The notes under the pieces: model-generated
Database searches by the model: none
The model's input: the letters and a program-made list of their open reading frames with translations, nothing else
What the model was told of the DNA's origin: nothing
DNA from: ZLKRG08 sp964654815
GTDB lineage: Bacteria > Actinomycetota > Actinomycetes > Nanopelagicales > Nanopelagicaceae
Assembly (NCBI GenBank): GCA_964654815.1
Contig: CAZZLH010000013.1
Location: 1 to 31,959, forward strand
Length of the DNA stretch: 31,959 nt
Direction of reading: 5' to 3'
Program-made: the position numbers and the translations under genes
Part shown: positions 14,869-22,454 of the stretch, one piece after another
Layout: the number at the start of each line of letters is the position of its first letter
How positions within the stretch are numbered: the stretch's first letter is position 1

Positions 14869-15959
14869 TGCAAATTAAGCCAAGCATTGAAGCCAAATAT
14901 GATGTAGTTTCATTAGGCGAGGTGATGCTTCGCTTGGATCCTGGATCAGGTCGCATCAGAACTGCCCGCAAATTCGATGTTTATGAAGGTGGCGGCGAAT
15001 ACAACGTAGCACGTGGTCTTCGCCGCTGCTTTGGTATGCGTGGCGCGATTATTACGGCACTTGCAGATAATGAGGTAGGTCGATTAGTTGAGGACTTTAT
15101 TTTGACTGGAGGATTGGACACTTCCTTTATAACCTGGCGAAAATACGATGGAATTGGTCGCAGCGTGAGAAACGGCTTGAATTTCACAGAGCGCGGGTTT
15201 GGTGTTCGAGGAGCAGTCGGTGTCTCTGATCGTGGCAATACCGCGATTTCTCAATTAAAACCGGGTGATATCGATTTTGATGCCATTTTTTCGCAAGGAG
15301 TGCGCTGGTTGCATACCGGCGGAATCTTCGCTGCTCTTTCGCCTACAACTGCAGAAGTTGCAAAAGAAGCAATGAAGTCTGCCAAAAAACACGGAACAAT
15401 CGTCTCTTACGACCTAAATTATCGCCCTTCACTTTGGGAGGGAATTGGTGGTCAAGCCAAAGCACAGGAAGTAAATCAGGAATTGGCCCAGTATGTTGAT
15501 GTGATGATTGGAAATGAAGAGGATTTCACCGCATCGCTTGGTTTAGCTGTCGAGGGTGTAGATGAAAATCTTAAGAATTTAGAGAGTGCAAATTTCCAAA
15601 AGATGATCGAGAAGGCCACCAACTTGTATAAGAATTTTCAAGTTGTTGCAACTACGCTTCGTGGAGTCACCTCTGCAACTCGTAATGATTGGGGCGCTAT
15701 TGCTTGGTCAAGAGAATCCGGATTTGTTGAGTCAATCAAACGAGAAGATCTAGAAATATTTGATCGCGTCGGTGGTGGCGATTCGTTCGCCTCTGGATTG
15801 ATCTATGGCATCATGGAGTTAAGCAATTTGAAAGAAGCTGTTGAATATGGGGCGGCGCATGGTGCATTAGCAATGACCACGCCGGGCGACACCACAATGG
15901 CAACCCTTGCAGAAGTTAAGAAATTAGCTTCTGGTGGAAGCGCGCGCGTAATCCGCTAA
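14868..15959 (+). CDS. kdgK: PfkB-family sugar kinase, probably 2-keto-3-deoxygluconate kinase
   Basis: This ribokinase-fold kinase (363 residues from the ATG) has the sugar-binding GGGEYNVARGL (41-51) and the ATP-site/catalytic motif VGGGDSFASGL (301-311), with Asp305 as base. Its subfamily features (SLGEVMLRLDPG near residue 15, and ERGFGVRGAVG) and its place in an operon with KDPG aldolase make KDG kinase the best call. 5-Dehydro-2-deoxygluconokinase is the main alternative. A TTG at 14865 could extend it by one codon. The ATG is preferred because it forms the same TGATG stop-start overlap as other operon junctions, with GGGAG 10 nt upstream. It is the last gene of the operon. Confidence 0.82.
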   Translation: MQIKPSIEAKYDVVSLGEVMLRLDPGSGRIRTARKFDVYEGGGEYNVARGLRRCFGMRGAIITALADNEVGRLVEDFILTGGLDTSFITWRKYDGIGRSVRNGLNFTERGFGVRGAVGVSDRGNTAISQLKPGDIDFDAIFSQGVRWLHTGGIFAALSPTTAEVAKEAMKSAKKHGTIVSYDLNYRPSLWEGIGGQAKAQEVNQELAQYVDVMIGNEEDFTASLGLAVEGVDENLKNLESANFQKMIEKATNLYKNFQVVATTLRGVTSATRNDWGAIAWSRESGFVESIKREDLEIFDRVGGGDSFASGLIYGIMELSNLKEAVEYGAAHGALAMTTPGDTTMATLAEVKKLASGGSARVIR

Positions 15960-15978
15960 CGTCAGCAGAACGTCAGCA
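15958..15978. repeat. 11-bp-period tandem repeat at the operon/housekeeping junction
   Basis: AACGTCAGCA occurs at 15958-15967 and again at 15969-15978, separated by one base. The first copy overlaps the stop codon of the kinase gene. Confidence 0.8.
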
Positions 15979-16028
15979 TTATGTATTTGTCTAAATCCGA
16001 TTAAGGTAAATTTCTTATCCGTGTGAAG

Positions 16029-16034
16029 TAAACT
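16029..16034 (+). promoter_or_regulatory. putative -10 element giving a leaderless argS transcript
   Basis: TAAACT ends 6 nt before the argS ATG and fits the TANNNT pattern. The upstream region has no Shine-Dalgarno sequence, so transcription probably starts at or next to the ATG. No -35 consensus is evident. Confidence 0.4.
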
Positions 16035-16040
16035 GCCTCA

Positions 16041-17696
16041 ATGTCCGCACCCGCCGCCGCGCCTCAAGCGCAGTTGATCGACCAGATCAGGCAGGCGATT
16101 GCGCAGGCTCTCAGGATTGACTACCAGGGCGAGATAGCCATTGAGCGCCCCAAGCAGCGCGAGCATGGCGATTACTCATCCTCCATTGCCTTGCAGTTGG
16201 CCAAGAGCGCCGGCCAAGCCCCCCGTGAAATTGCGGCGCTATTACAAACCCAACTCTCTGCCCTGCCCAACATCGCCAAGGTAGATGTCGCAGGCCCGGG
16301 CTTTCTAAATTTCACTTTGAATCGCAGCGCACAAGCCGAGTTGGTTGGCGCGATAAATGCGGCCGGAGAGAAATATGGAAGTAGCGATGCGCTATCAGGG
16401 CTTAACTTCAATATCGAATTCATAAGCGCTAACCCCACAGGGCCATTACATCTTGGGCACACTAGATGGGCTGCAGTTGGAGATGCACTGGCGCGGGTGC
16501 TTACTGCCGCAGGCGCCAATGTAACTAGAGAGTTCTATATCAATGATCGCGGTGTACAGATGGATCTCTTCGGTGAATCTGTTAGGGCGGCAGCTTTAGG
16601 TAAGGCGATTCCCGAGGACGGTTACAAAGGCGAGTACATCGCTGACATTGCAAGACATCTGATTGATCAAGACCCTGGAATTTTGGAGTTACCAGAAGCG
16701 AAACAGATAGCAGAGTTTCGCGAGCGGGCCTATCAATATCAATTAGCCGACCAACAACGCGTGCTCAAAACTTTTAACACCAATTTTGATGTCTGGTTTT
16801 CTGAGCGCTCGCTACATGAAAGTGGCGCAGTCACCCATGGACTCGAACAATTACAAAAGAAGGGACATGTCTTCGAATCAGATGGCGCCACATGGCTTCG
16901 CACTACTGATTTCGGAGATGATAAAGATCGGGTGCTATTGAAGGCTGATGGCTCTTACACTTATTTCACTTCAGACACCGCTTACTACATCAACAAACGC
17001 GAACGTGGTTTTGATGTCTGCATCTACTTACTTGGCGCGGATCACCATGGATATGTCGGTCGTTTGCGTGCAGTTGCCGCTTGTAATAACGATGACCCAG
17101 ATAAGAATGTGGAAGTTTTGATCGGCCAATTGGTAAAGATCATGAAGGGTGGACAAGAGGTAAAACTCTCAAAGCGCGCCGGAACCATAATCACTCTCGA
17201 AGATATCGTCGAGGAGGTCGGGGTAGATGCGGCCAGATACACATTGATTCGCTATCCGACCGATTCGCCCATGGTGATGGATATAGAGGTATTACGTTCG
17301 CGCACCAATGAGAATCCGGTTTATTACGTGCAGTATGCCCATGCGCGCATCGCTGCGGTACTGCGAAATGCGGCAGAACTTAGTATTCAAGTGGGCCAGT
17401 TCAATACCTCGCAATTGACCCACGAACGCGAGATCGAATTACTTGGTGCGCTCTCTGAATTTCCGGTGGTCGTAAAGAGCTCAGCGGAGCTGCGCCAACC
17501 ACATCGCGTTGCGCGATATTTGGAGGAGTTGGCCGGTGTTTATCACCGCTTCTATTCAGATTGCCGTGTGCTACCTATGGGAGATGAAGCAACCACCGAT
17601 CTACATGTGGCGCGCGTAAATTTATGTGCGGCGACCCGCCAAGTGTTGGAGAATGGTCTCTCCCTATTGGGTGTTAGCGCACCAGATCGGATGTAA
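16041..17696 (+). CDS. argS: arginyl-tRNA synthetase
   Basis: This class I aminoacyl-tRNA synthetase (551 residues) charges tRNA-Arg. The N-terminal Add1-like domain (about 10-115) includes REHGDYSSSIALQLAK. The catalytic domain has SANPTGPLHLGH (129-140, HIGH-type). The KMSKS loop is reduced to KLSKR (375-379), within a region conserved in ArgRS. The C-terminal helical anticodon domain begins near YYVQYAHARI and ends in a Met. The gene opens the conserved actinobacterial block argS-lysA-hom-thrCB-rho and overlaps lysA by TAATG. Base composition is visibly richer in G+C than the preceding operon. Confidence 0.97.
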   Translation: MSAPAAAPQAQLIDQIRQAIAQALRIDYQGEIAIERPKQREHGDYSSSIALQLAKSAGQAPREIAALLQTQLSALPNIAKVDVAGPGFLNFTLNRSAQAELVGAINAAGEKYGSSDALSGLNFNIEFISANPTGPLHLGHTRWAAVGDALARVLTAAGANVTREFYINDRGVQMDLFGESVRAAALGKAIPEDGYKGEYIADIARHLIDQDPGILELPEAKQIAEFRERAYQYQLADQQRVLKTFNTNFDVWFSERSLHESGAVTHGLEQLQKKGHVFESDGATWLRTTDFGDDKDRVLLKADGSYTYFTSDTAYYINKRERGFDVCIYLLGADHHGYVGRLRAVAACNNDDPDKNVEVLIGQLVKIMKGGQEVKLSKRAGTIITLEDIVEEVGVDAARYTLIRYPTDSPMVMDIEVLRSRTNENPVYYVQYAHARIAAVLRNAAELSIQVGQFNTSQLTHEREIELLGALSEFPVVVKSSAELRQPHRVARYLEELAGVYHRFYSDCRVLPMGDEATTDLHVARVNLCAATRQVLENGLSLLGVSAPDRM

Positions 17697-19021
17697 TGAG
17701 CCAATCAGCCTGGCCGGCAAATGTTAAGTTTGTAGAAGGCCAATTGAATATCGCTGGCATCGCCGCCAGTGATTTAGCGCGCGAATTTGGCACCCCAGCA
17801 TTCATCCTTGATGAAGCGGATTTCAAAGCCAGAGCCATGGCATTTCGTGATTTATTGGCAAACTCATTTGCCAGTTCCAATATCTATTACGCCTGCAAAG
17901 CATTCACATGCAAACAATTGATGCGCTGGATGGATGAGTTAGGTCTTGGCGTAGATGTGGCAACCGGTGGTGAATTAGAGGTAGCGCTCGCAGTGAATTT
18001 TCCACCAGCACGAATTGAAGTACATGGCAACAATAAATCGCTCTCTGAGATCGATCGCGCAGTCTCAGTTGGAGTTGGCATGATCGTGGTCGACTCGCTC
18101 TGGGAGATTCCCCGTATCGCAGAGGCGGCAAGACGACATAACAAGGTGCAGCGCGTCTCGATTAGATTAAAACCTGGCGTGGAGGCGCACACCATCGAGG
18201 CGATCAAGACCGCACATGAGGATGTGAAGTTTGGCCTCTCGATCGCAACTGGTATGGCATGGGATGCGGTCCGTGAGATACATAAATTTCCCGAGCTAGA
18301 ACTACGAGGTGTGCACGCACATATCGGTTCTCAGATTTTTAATATGGATGGCCATATTCTTGCGATTGATCGACTCCTCGATTTCATGGCCAGATACCGC
18401 GACGAATTTGATCGCACCTTACCGGAAGTTAATTTTGGTGGTGGCTTCGGTATCTTCTATACCGATTCTGATACCCCAGTTGCAACTGAGCAATTAATCG
18501 AACTAATCAAAGCCGCAGTGGTTAAAGGTTGCGCGGCCAGATCATTGGAGATTCCGCATATTTCACTCGAACCAGGTCGCTCGATCATCGGCCCTTCGAT
18601 GATTACACTCTATGAAATCGGCACCACCAAGCGAGTTCAATTAGAAGAAGGCGCAGCGCACCAAACCAGAAATTATCTTGCAGTTGATGGTGGCATGTCA
18701 GATAACATCCGACCAGCTTTATACGATGCAAAATATCAGGCATTCTTGGCTAATCGCACCTCAACTGCCAAATCGGAACCATCAAGAATCGTGGGAAAGC
18801 ATTGTGAGACTGGTGATATTTTGATCCGCGACATAGATCTGCCATCAGATATCGTGCCCGGTGATTTACTTGCGATACCTGCTACCGGTGCATATAACCG
18901 CTCGATGGCGAGCAATTACAACCATGTGCCACGACCACCGGTGATTTCCGTGCTAAATGGCGTCGCTAAAGTCATCATTCGGCGTGAGACCTTCGATGAT
19001 TTGTTGCGTCTTGATATTTAA
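17696..19021 (+). CDS. lysA: diaminopimelate decarboxylase
   Basis: This PLP-dependent fold-type III decarboxylase of 441 residues catalyses the last step of lysine synthesis, meso-diaminopimelate to L-lysine. Lys68 in YYACKAFTC forms the Schiff base with PLP. HIGSQIF, VNFGGGFGI and SLEPGRSI are the phosphate- and substrate-binding segments, and CETGDIL contains the conserved active-site cysteine supplied across the dimer. GAYNRSMASNYN near the C-terminus is also typical. Its position after argS is conserved across Actinobacteria. Confidence 0.97.
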   Translation: MSQSAWPANVKFVEGQLNIAGIAASDLAREFGTPAFILDEADFKARAMAFRDLLANSFASSNIYYACKAFTCKQLMRWMDELGLGVDVATGGELEVALAVNFPPARIEVHGNNKSLSEIDRAVSVGVGMIVVDSLWEIPRIAEAARRHNKVQRVSIRLKPGVEAHTIEAIKTAHEDVKFGLSIATGMAWDAVREIHKFPELELRGVHAHIGSQIFNMDGHILAIDRLLDFMARYRDEFDRTLPEVNFGGGFGIFYTDSDTPVATEQLIELIKAAVVKGCAARSLEIPHISLEPGRSIIGPSMITLYEIGTTKRVQLEEGAAHQTRNYLAVDGGMSDNIRPALYDAKYQAFLANRTSTAKSEPSRIVGKHCETGDILIRDIDLPSDIVPGDLLAIPATGAYNRSMASNYNHVPRPPVISVLNGVAKVIIRRETFDDLLRLDI

Positions 19022-19041
19022 GTCTGTGAAAGAATAAGCCA

Positions 19042-20322
19042 GTGAAGTCCATAAAAATCGGCATGCTCGGCTGCGGTGTAGTCGGCGGTTCGGTTGCGCG
19101 TGAATTGGCATCAAATAGCAAGGATCTGGCGGCGCGCTCTGGCGCCCAACTGCAACTAGCAAAGGTTGCAGTCCGCACGATTTCAAAACGTGATGGAGTT
19201 CCCGATGCTCTTCTAACCACAGATGCCAAATCAGTGGTTGATGATCCAGAGATTGATTTAATCGTTGAGGTGATGGGCGGTATCGAACCAGCCCGTGAAT
19301 TAATCTTGCAGGCAATCGCAAATGGCAAATCAGTAGTGACGGCAAATAAGGCCTTGCTAGCAAGCCATGGTGCAGATCTCTATAACGCAGCCGAAAAGGC
19401 GGGTGTAGATCTCTATTATGAAGCAGCAGTTGCCGGCGCAATTCCAATAATTAGACCGCTTCGTGAATCATTAGTTGGAGATCGCATAAATCGGGTGATG
19501 GGAATCGTAAATGGCACCACAAATTTCATTCTCACCAAAATGGACGAACAAGGTCTGCCATTTGATGTGGTGTTAAAGGAGGCGCAGGCGCTGGGTTATG
19601 CCGAAGCAGATCCAACTGCTGACGTTGAAGGTCATGATGCCGCAGCAAAGGCTGCGATTCTGGCTGGTCTGGCATTTCACTCTCGCGTAACTGCAGCCGA
19701 TGTTTATTGTGAAGGCATCACTAAATTAACGGCGCAAGATGTAATTACCGCGAAGGCCATGAACAAGGTGATCAAATTGATTGCGATTGCCGAGCGGACA
19801 GAAAAGGGAATTTCGGTGCGGGTACATCCGATGATGTTGGATCGTAGCCACCCACTTGCATCAGTACGAGAGGCATTTAACGCAGTATTTGTGGAATCCG
19901 AAGGCGCAGGACAGCTCATGTTCTATGGCCGCGGTGCGGGTGGGGCTCCGACTGCATCTGCGATCTTGGGCGATGTTGTCGCAGTCTCACGACATTTGGT
20001 TGCTGGCAGCAAAGGCCCGGCTGAATCTGATTATGCAGATTTGGGAATCGCGCCACTTGGTGTGGCAATTACTAAGTATGCAATTCGGTTATCGGTAAAT
20101 GACAAACCTGGCGTTCTGGCTGCGGTAGCAAATACCTTTGCCAGCGAAGCAGTCTCCATCCAAACTGTCCGACAAACTGGCCGCGGCGATGAAGCAGAGC
20201 TAACCGTCGTAACCCACCGCGGTACAGAGGCTGCGTTACAAGCGACAGTCAAGAAACTTGCCGAGTTAGATGCAGTTCGTGAAGTTGAGAGCGTTATCAG
20301 AGTTGAAGGGTCAGCTTCGTGA
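19042..20322 (+). CDS. hom: homoserine dehydrogenase
   Basis: This 426-residue enzyme reduces aspartate semialdehyde to homoserine, the branch point to threonine and methionine. The Rossmann motif GCGVVG is at 10-15, GIVNGTTNFILTKM and EADPTADVEGHDAAAK are the catalytic and substrate segments, and a C-terminal ACT domain (from about 345, beginning RLSVNDKPGVLAAVA) probably gives threonine feedback control, as in relatives. It starts with GTG 20 nt after lysA, and no better start was seen. The GTGA overlap couples it to thrC. Confidence 0.96.
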   Translation: MKSIKIGMLGCGVVGGSVARELASNSKDLAARSGAQLQLAKVAVRTISKRDGVPDALLTTDAKSVVDDPEIDLIVEVMGGIEPARELILQAIANGKSVVTANKALLASHGADLYNAAEKAGVDLYYEAAVAGAIPIIRPLRESLVGDRINRVMGIVNGTTNFILTKMDEQGLPFDVVLKEAQALGYAEADPTADVEGHDAAAKAAILAGLAFHSRVTAADVYCEGITKLTAQDVITAKAMNKVIKLIAIAERTEKGISVRVHPMMLDRSHPLASVREAFNAVFVESEGAGQLMFYGRGAGGAPTASAILGDVVAVSRHLVAGSKGPAESDYADLGIAPLGVAITKYAIRLSVNDKPGVLAAVANTFASEAVSIQTVRQTGRGDEAELTVVTHRGTEAALQATVKKLAELDAVREVESVIRVEGSAS

Positions 20323-21413
20323 AATTATTTGGTTTAGGCGGCGCAGGTAAGGCTGGTACCCATCAATGGCGTGGTGTCATTGAAGAGTATCGCCATCGTC
20401 TTCCGGTCAGTAGCAAGACCCCAGTCGTAACTTTGCGCGAAGGTGGCACGCCATTAGTTGAAGCCACCAACCTTTCAAAACTTTTAGGTAATGAAATCTG
20501 GTTGAAATTCGAGGGAGTAAACCCGACAGGTTCTTTTAAAGATCGTGGAATGACCATGGCAATCTCAAAGGCAGCCGAGGATGGTGCAAAGGCGGTTATC
20601 TGCGCCTCAACCGGAAATACCTCGGCATCAGCTGCAGCTTATGCCGCGCATGCCAATATGGTTCCAGCGGTGCTGATTCCCCAGGGAAAAATTGCCATGG
20701 GTAAGTTGGCCCAAGCAGTGATACATGGCTCAAAGATTCTCCAAGTAGATGGCAACTTCGATGATTGCTTAACTCTGGCGAAGGAGCTCTCTGAGAATTA
20801 TCCAGTTGCGCTAGTTAACTCAGTTAATCCTTATCGAATCGAAGGACAGAAGACCGCCAGTTTTGAGGTAATTGATTTTTTAAATGATGCGCCTGATTAC
20901 CATGTAATGCCCGTGGGCAATGCCGGAAATATCACCGCGTATTGGAAGGGATATCTGGAGTATCGAGAAGAGCGGAAATCTTCGCGACTACCAAAGATGT
21001 GGGGCTTTCAAGCAGAGGGCGCGGCGCCAATTGTTCGTGGTGAGATTGTTAAGAAGCCAGAGACCATCGCAACAGCAATTCGCATCGGTAACCCTGCATC
21101 TTGGCAGGGCGCAACAAATGCGCGCGATATGTCAGGTGGCTTGATTGGCTCTGTTACCGATGAAGAGATATTGCATGCTTATCGCTTACTTGCAGCCAAG
21201 GAAGGCGTATTTGTAGAGCCATCATCTGCCGCAGGAATCGCGGGGTTACTTAAGTATCAAGCCAAAGGTGATCTGCCAAAGGGTAAGCGGATAGTAATTA
21301 CCGTAACGGGACATGGATTAAAAGATATTCAGTGGGCGCTTGAAGCTGCAGCTGATCCAATAGTTGTGCCGGTAGATGCCAAATTAGCGGCCGAGAAATT
21401 AGGTTTGGCTTAA
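20319..21413 (+). CDS. thrC: threonine synthase
   Basis: This PLP enzyme (364 residues) converts O-phosphohomoserine to threonine. PLP binds Lys74 in NPTGSFKDRGM. STGNTSASAAAYAA and PVGNAGNITAYW are the substrate and phosphate loops of fold-type II. It is the short form typical of Actinobacteria, without the long N-terminal extension seen in enterobacterial ThrC. The GTG start overlaps the hom stop, and thrB follows immediately without a gap. Confidence 0.96.
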   Translation: MKLFGLGGAGKAGTHQWRGVIEEYRHRLPVSSKTPVVTLREGGTPLVEATNLSKLLGNEIWLKFEGVNPTGSFKDRGMTMAISKAAEDGAKAVICASTGNTSASAAAYAAHANMVPAVLIPQGKIAMGKLAQAVIHGSKILQVDGNFDDCLTLAKELSENYPVALVNSVNPYRIEGQKTASFEVIDFLNDAPDYHVMPVGNAGNITAYWKGYLEYREERKSSRLPKMWGFQAEGAAPIVRGEIVKKPETIATAIRIGNPASWQGATNARDMSGGLIGSVTDEEILHAYRLLAAKEGVFVEPSSAAGIAGLLKYQAKGDLPKGKRIVITVTGHGLKDIQWALEAAADPIVVPVDAKLAAEKLGLA

Positions 21414-22349
21414 ATGTCTCGCTTAACCTTTCGTGCCAGCGCCTATGAAGTAAAGGTGCCGGCAAGTTCTGCCAATTTAGGACCAGGCTTTGACTCTTTC
21501 GCCTTGGCATTAGAAAAGCGCGATCGTTACATCGCGCAAGTGTTGGATGAAAAAACTCTAGATATCGATGTGGTCGGCGAAGGAGAATCGGAAGTTCCGC
21601 GCGATGAGAAGAATCTAGTAGTCAAAGCAATCCATAGAGGTTGGGAATTCCAAGGCTTGGCTAAGAAGGAGTACCCAGGTTTGGCGCTTCGCGCATTGAA
21701 TGCGCTGCCTCATGGTCGCGGACTTGGCTCATCAGCCAGTGCGATTATCGGTGGTTTAGTACTTTCGCGTTCATTGGTAGTCGGCGGCGCAGATCGAATG
21801 AGCGATAACGACATTTTGACGTTAGCCACCGAGATGGAAGGACATCCAGAGAATGTAGCGGCTGCGCTTCTGGGCGGTGCAGTGCTCTCTTGGACTGGTA
21901 CAGATTTCGCCGATGCCATCAAGTTAGAGGTGTCGCCTCGAATCACTGCAGTTGCATTTATCTCGGCAAGTTCATTATCAACTGCAAAGGCGCGCAAGTT
22001 ATTACCAGATCAAGTACCGCATCGTGATGCGGTAGAGAATTCCATCAATACTGCGCTACTTACCCAAGCGCTAACTACCCGCCCTGATTTACTCTTTAAA
22101 GCCACAGAAGATTATTTACACCAGTCGTATCGCGTAGATGCGATGCCAAAATCTTATGCATTGATGCAGAAATTACGCGCTGCGGGAGTGCCAGCATTCA
22201 TCTCAGGCGCTGGCCCTACAGTGCTAGCGCTCTTGGTTGATGCGGATATCAATCACGAAATTGAAGATCTAGTAAGGGCAGCCGGGGCTGGTTTTAACGT
22301 AGAAAACCTCGATATCTCGCCTACCGGATACCAAGTTTCCAATATCTAG
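21414..22349 (+). CDS. thrB: homoserine kinase
   Basis: This 311-residue GHMP-family kinase phosphorylates homoserine to O-phosphohomoserine for ThrC. Motif 1 VPASSANLGPGFDSFALAL (15-33), the ATP-binding PHGRGLGSSASA (99-110) and the C-terminal motif FISGAGPTVLAL are all present. It abuts the thrC stop codon directly, so threonine synthesis is a single transcription unit with hom. It ends about 105 nt before rho. Confidence 0.95.
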   Translation: MSRLTFRASAYEVKVPASSANLGPGFDSFALALEKRDRYIAQVLDEKTLDIDVVGEGESEVPRDEKNLVVKAIHRGWEFQGLAKKEYPGLALRALNALPHGRGLGSSASAIIGGLVLSRSLVVGGADRMSDNDILTLATEMEGHPENVAAALLGGAVLSWTGTDFADAIKLEVSPRITAVAFISASSLSTAKARKLLPDQVPHRDAVENSINTALLTQALTTRPDLLFKATEDYLHQSYRVDAMPKSYALMQKLRAAGVPAFISGAGPTVLALLVDADINHEIEDLVRAAGAGFNVENLDISPTGYQVSNI

Positions 22350-22401
22350 CTCCTCTGCTACGCTAACACCATCAGTTCGGCCGATTTGGCCCTTCGTTAC
22401 T

Positions 22402-22440
22402 GATAATCACTAAAACACAGAAATATTTCCATTTGGAAAT
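22402..22440 (+). promoter_or_regulatory. possible rho promoter/leader elements
   Basis: GATAAT (22402-22407), in an extended-looking TACTGATAATC context, could be a -10 box. A small hairpin ATTTCC/GGAAAT (22425-22430, 22435-22440) sits just upstream of the AAGGAT ribosome-binding site. No clear -35 was found. rho genes are often autoregulated in their leaders, but nothing here proves it. Confidence 0.3.
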
Positions 22441-22454
22441 TTATAAGGATATAA

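Noticed and set aside
1..15980. Integrative element using tRNA-Leu as attachment site
   Set aside because: No integrase, transposase or phage gene is present, no copy of tRNA sequence was seen at the right border, and the tRNA's 3' end faces away from the island.
18953..19447. 164-codon open frame on the - strand across lysA/hom
   Set aside because: It lies antisense to two well-supported enzymes, has a Leu/His/Arg-rich composition without any domain, and no ribosome-binding site.
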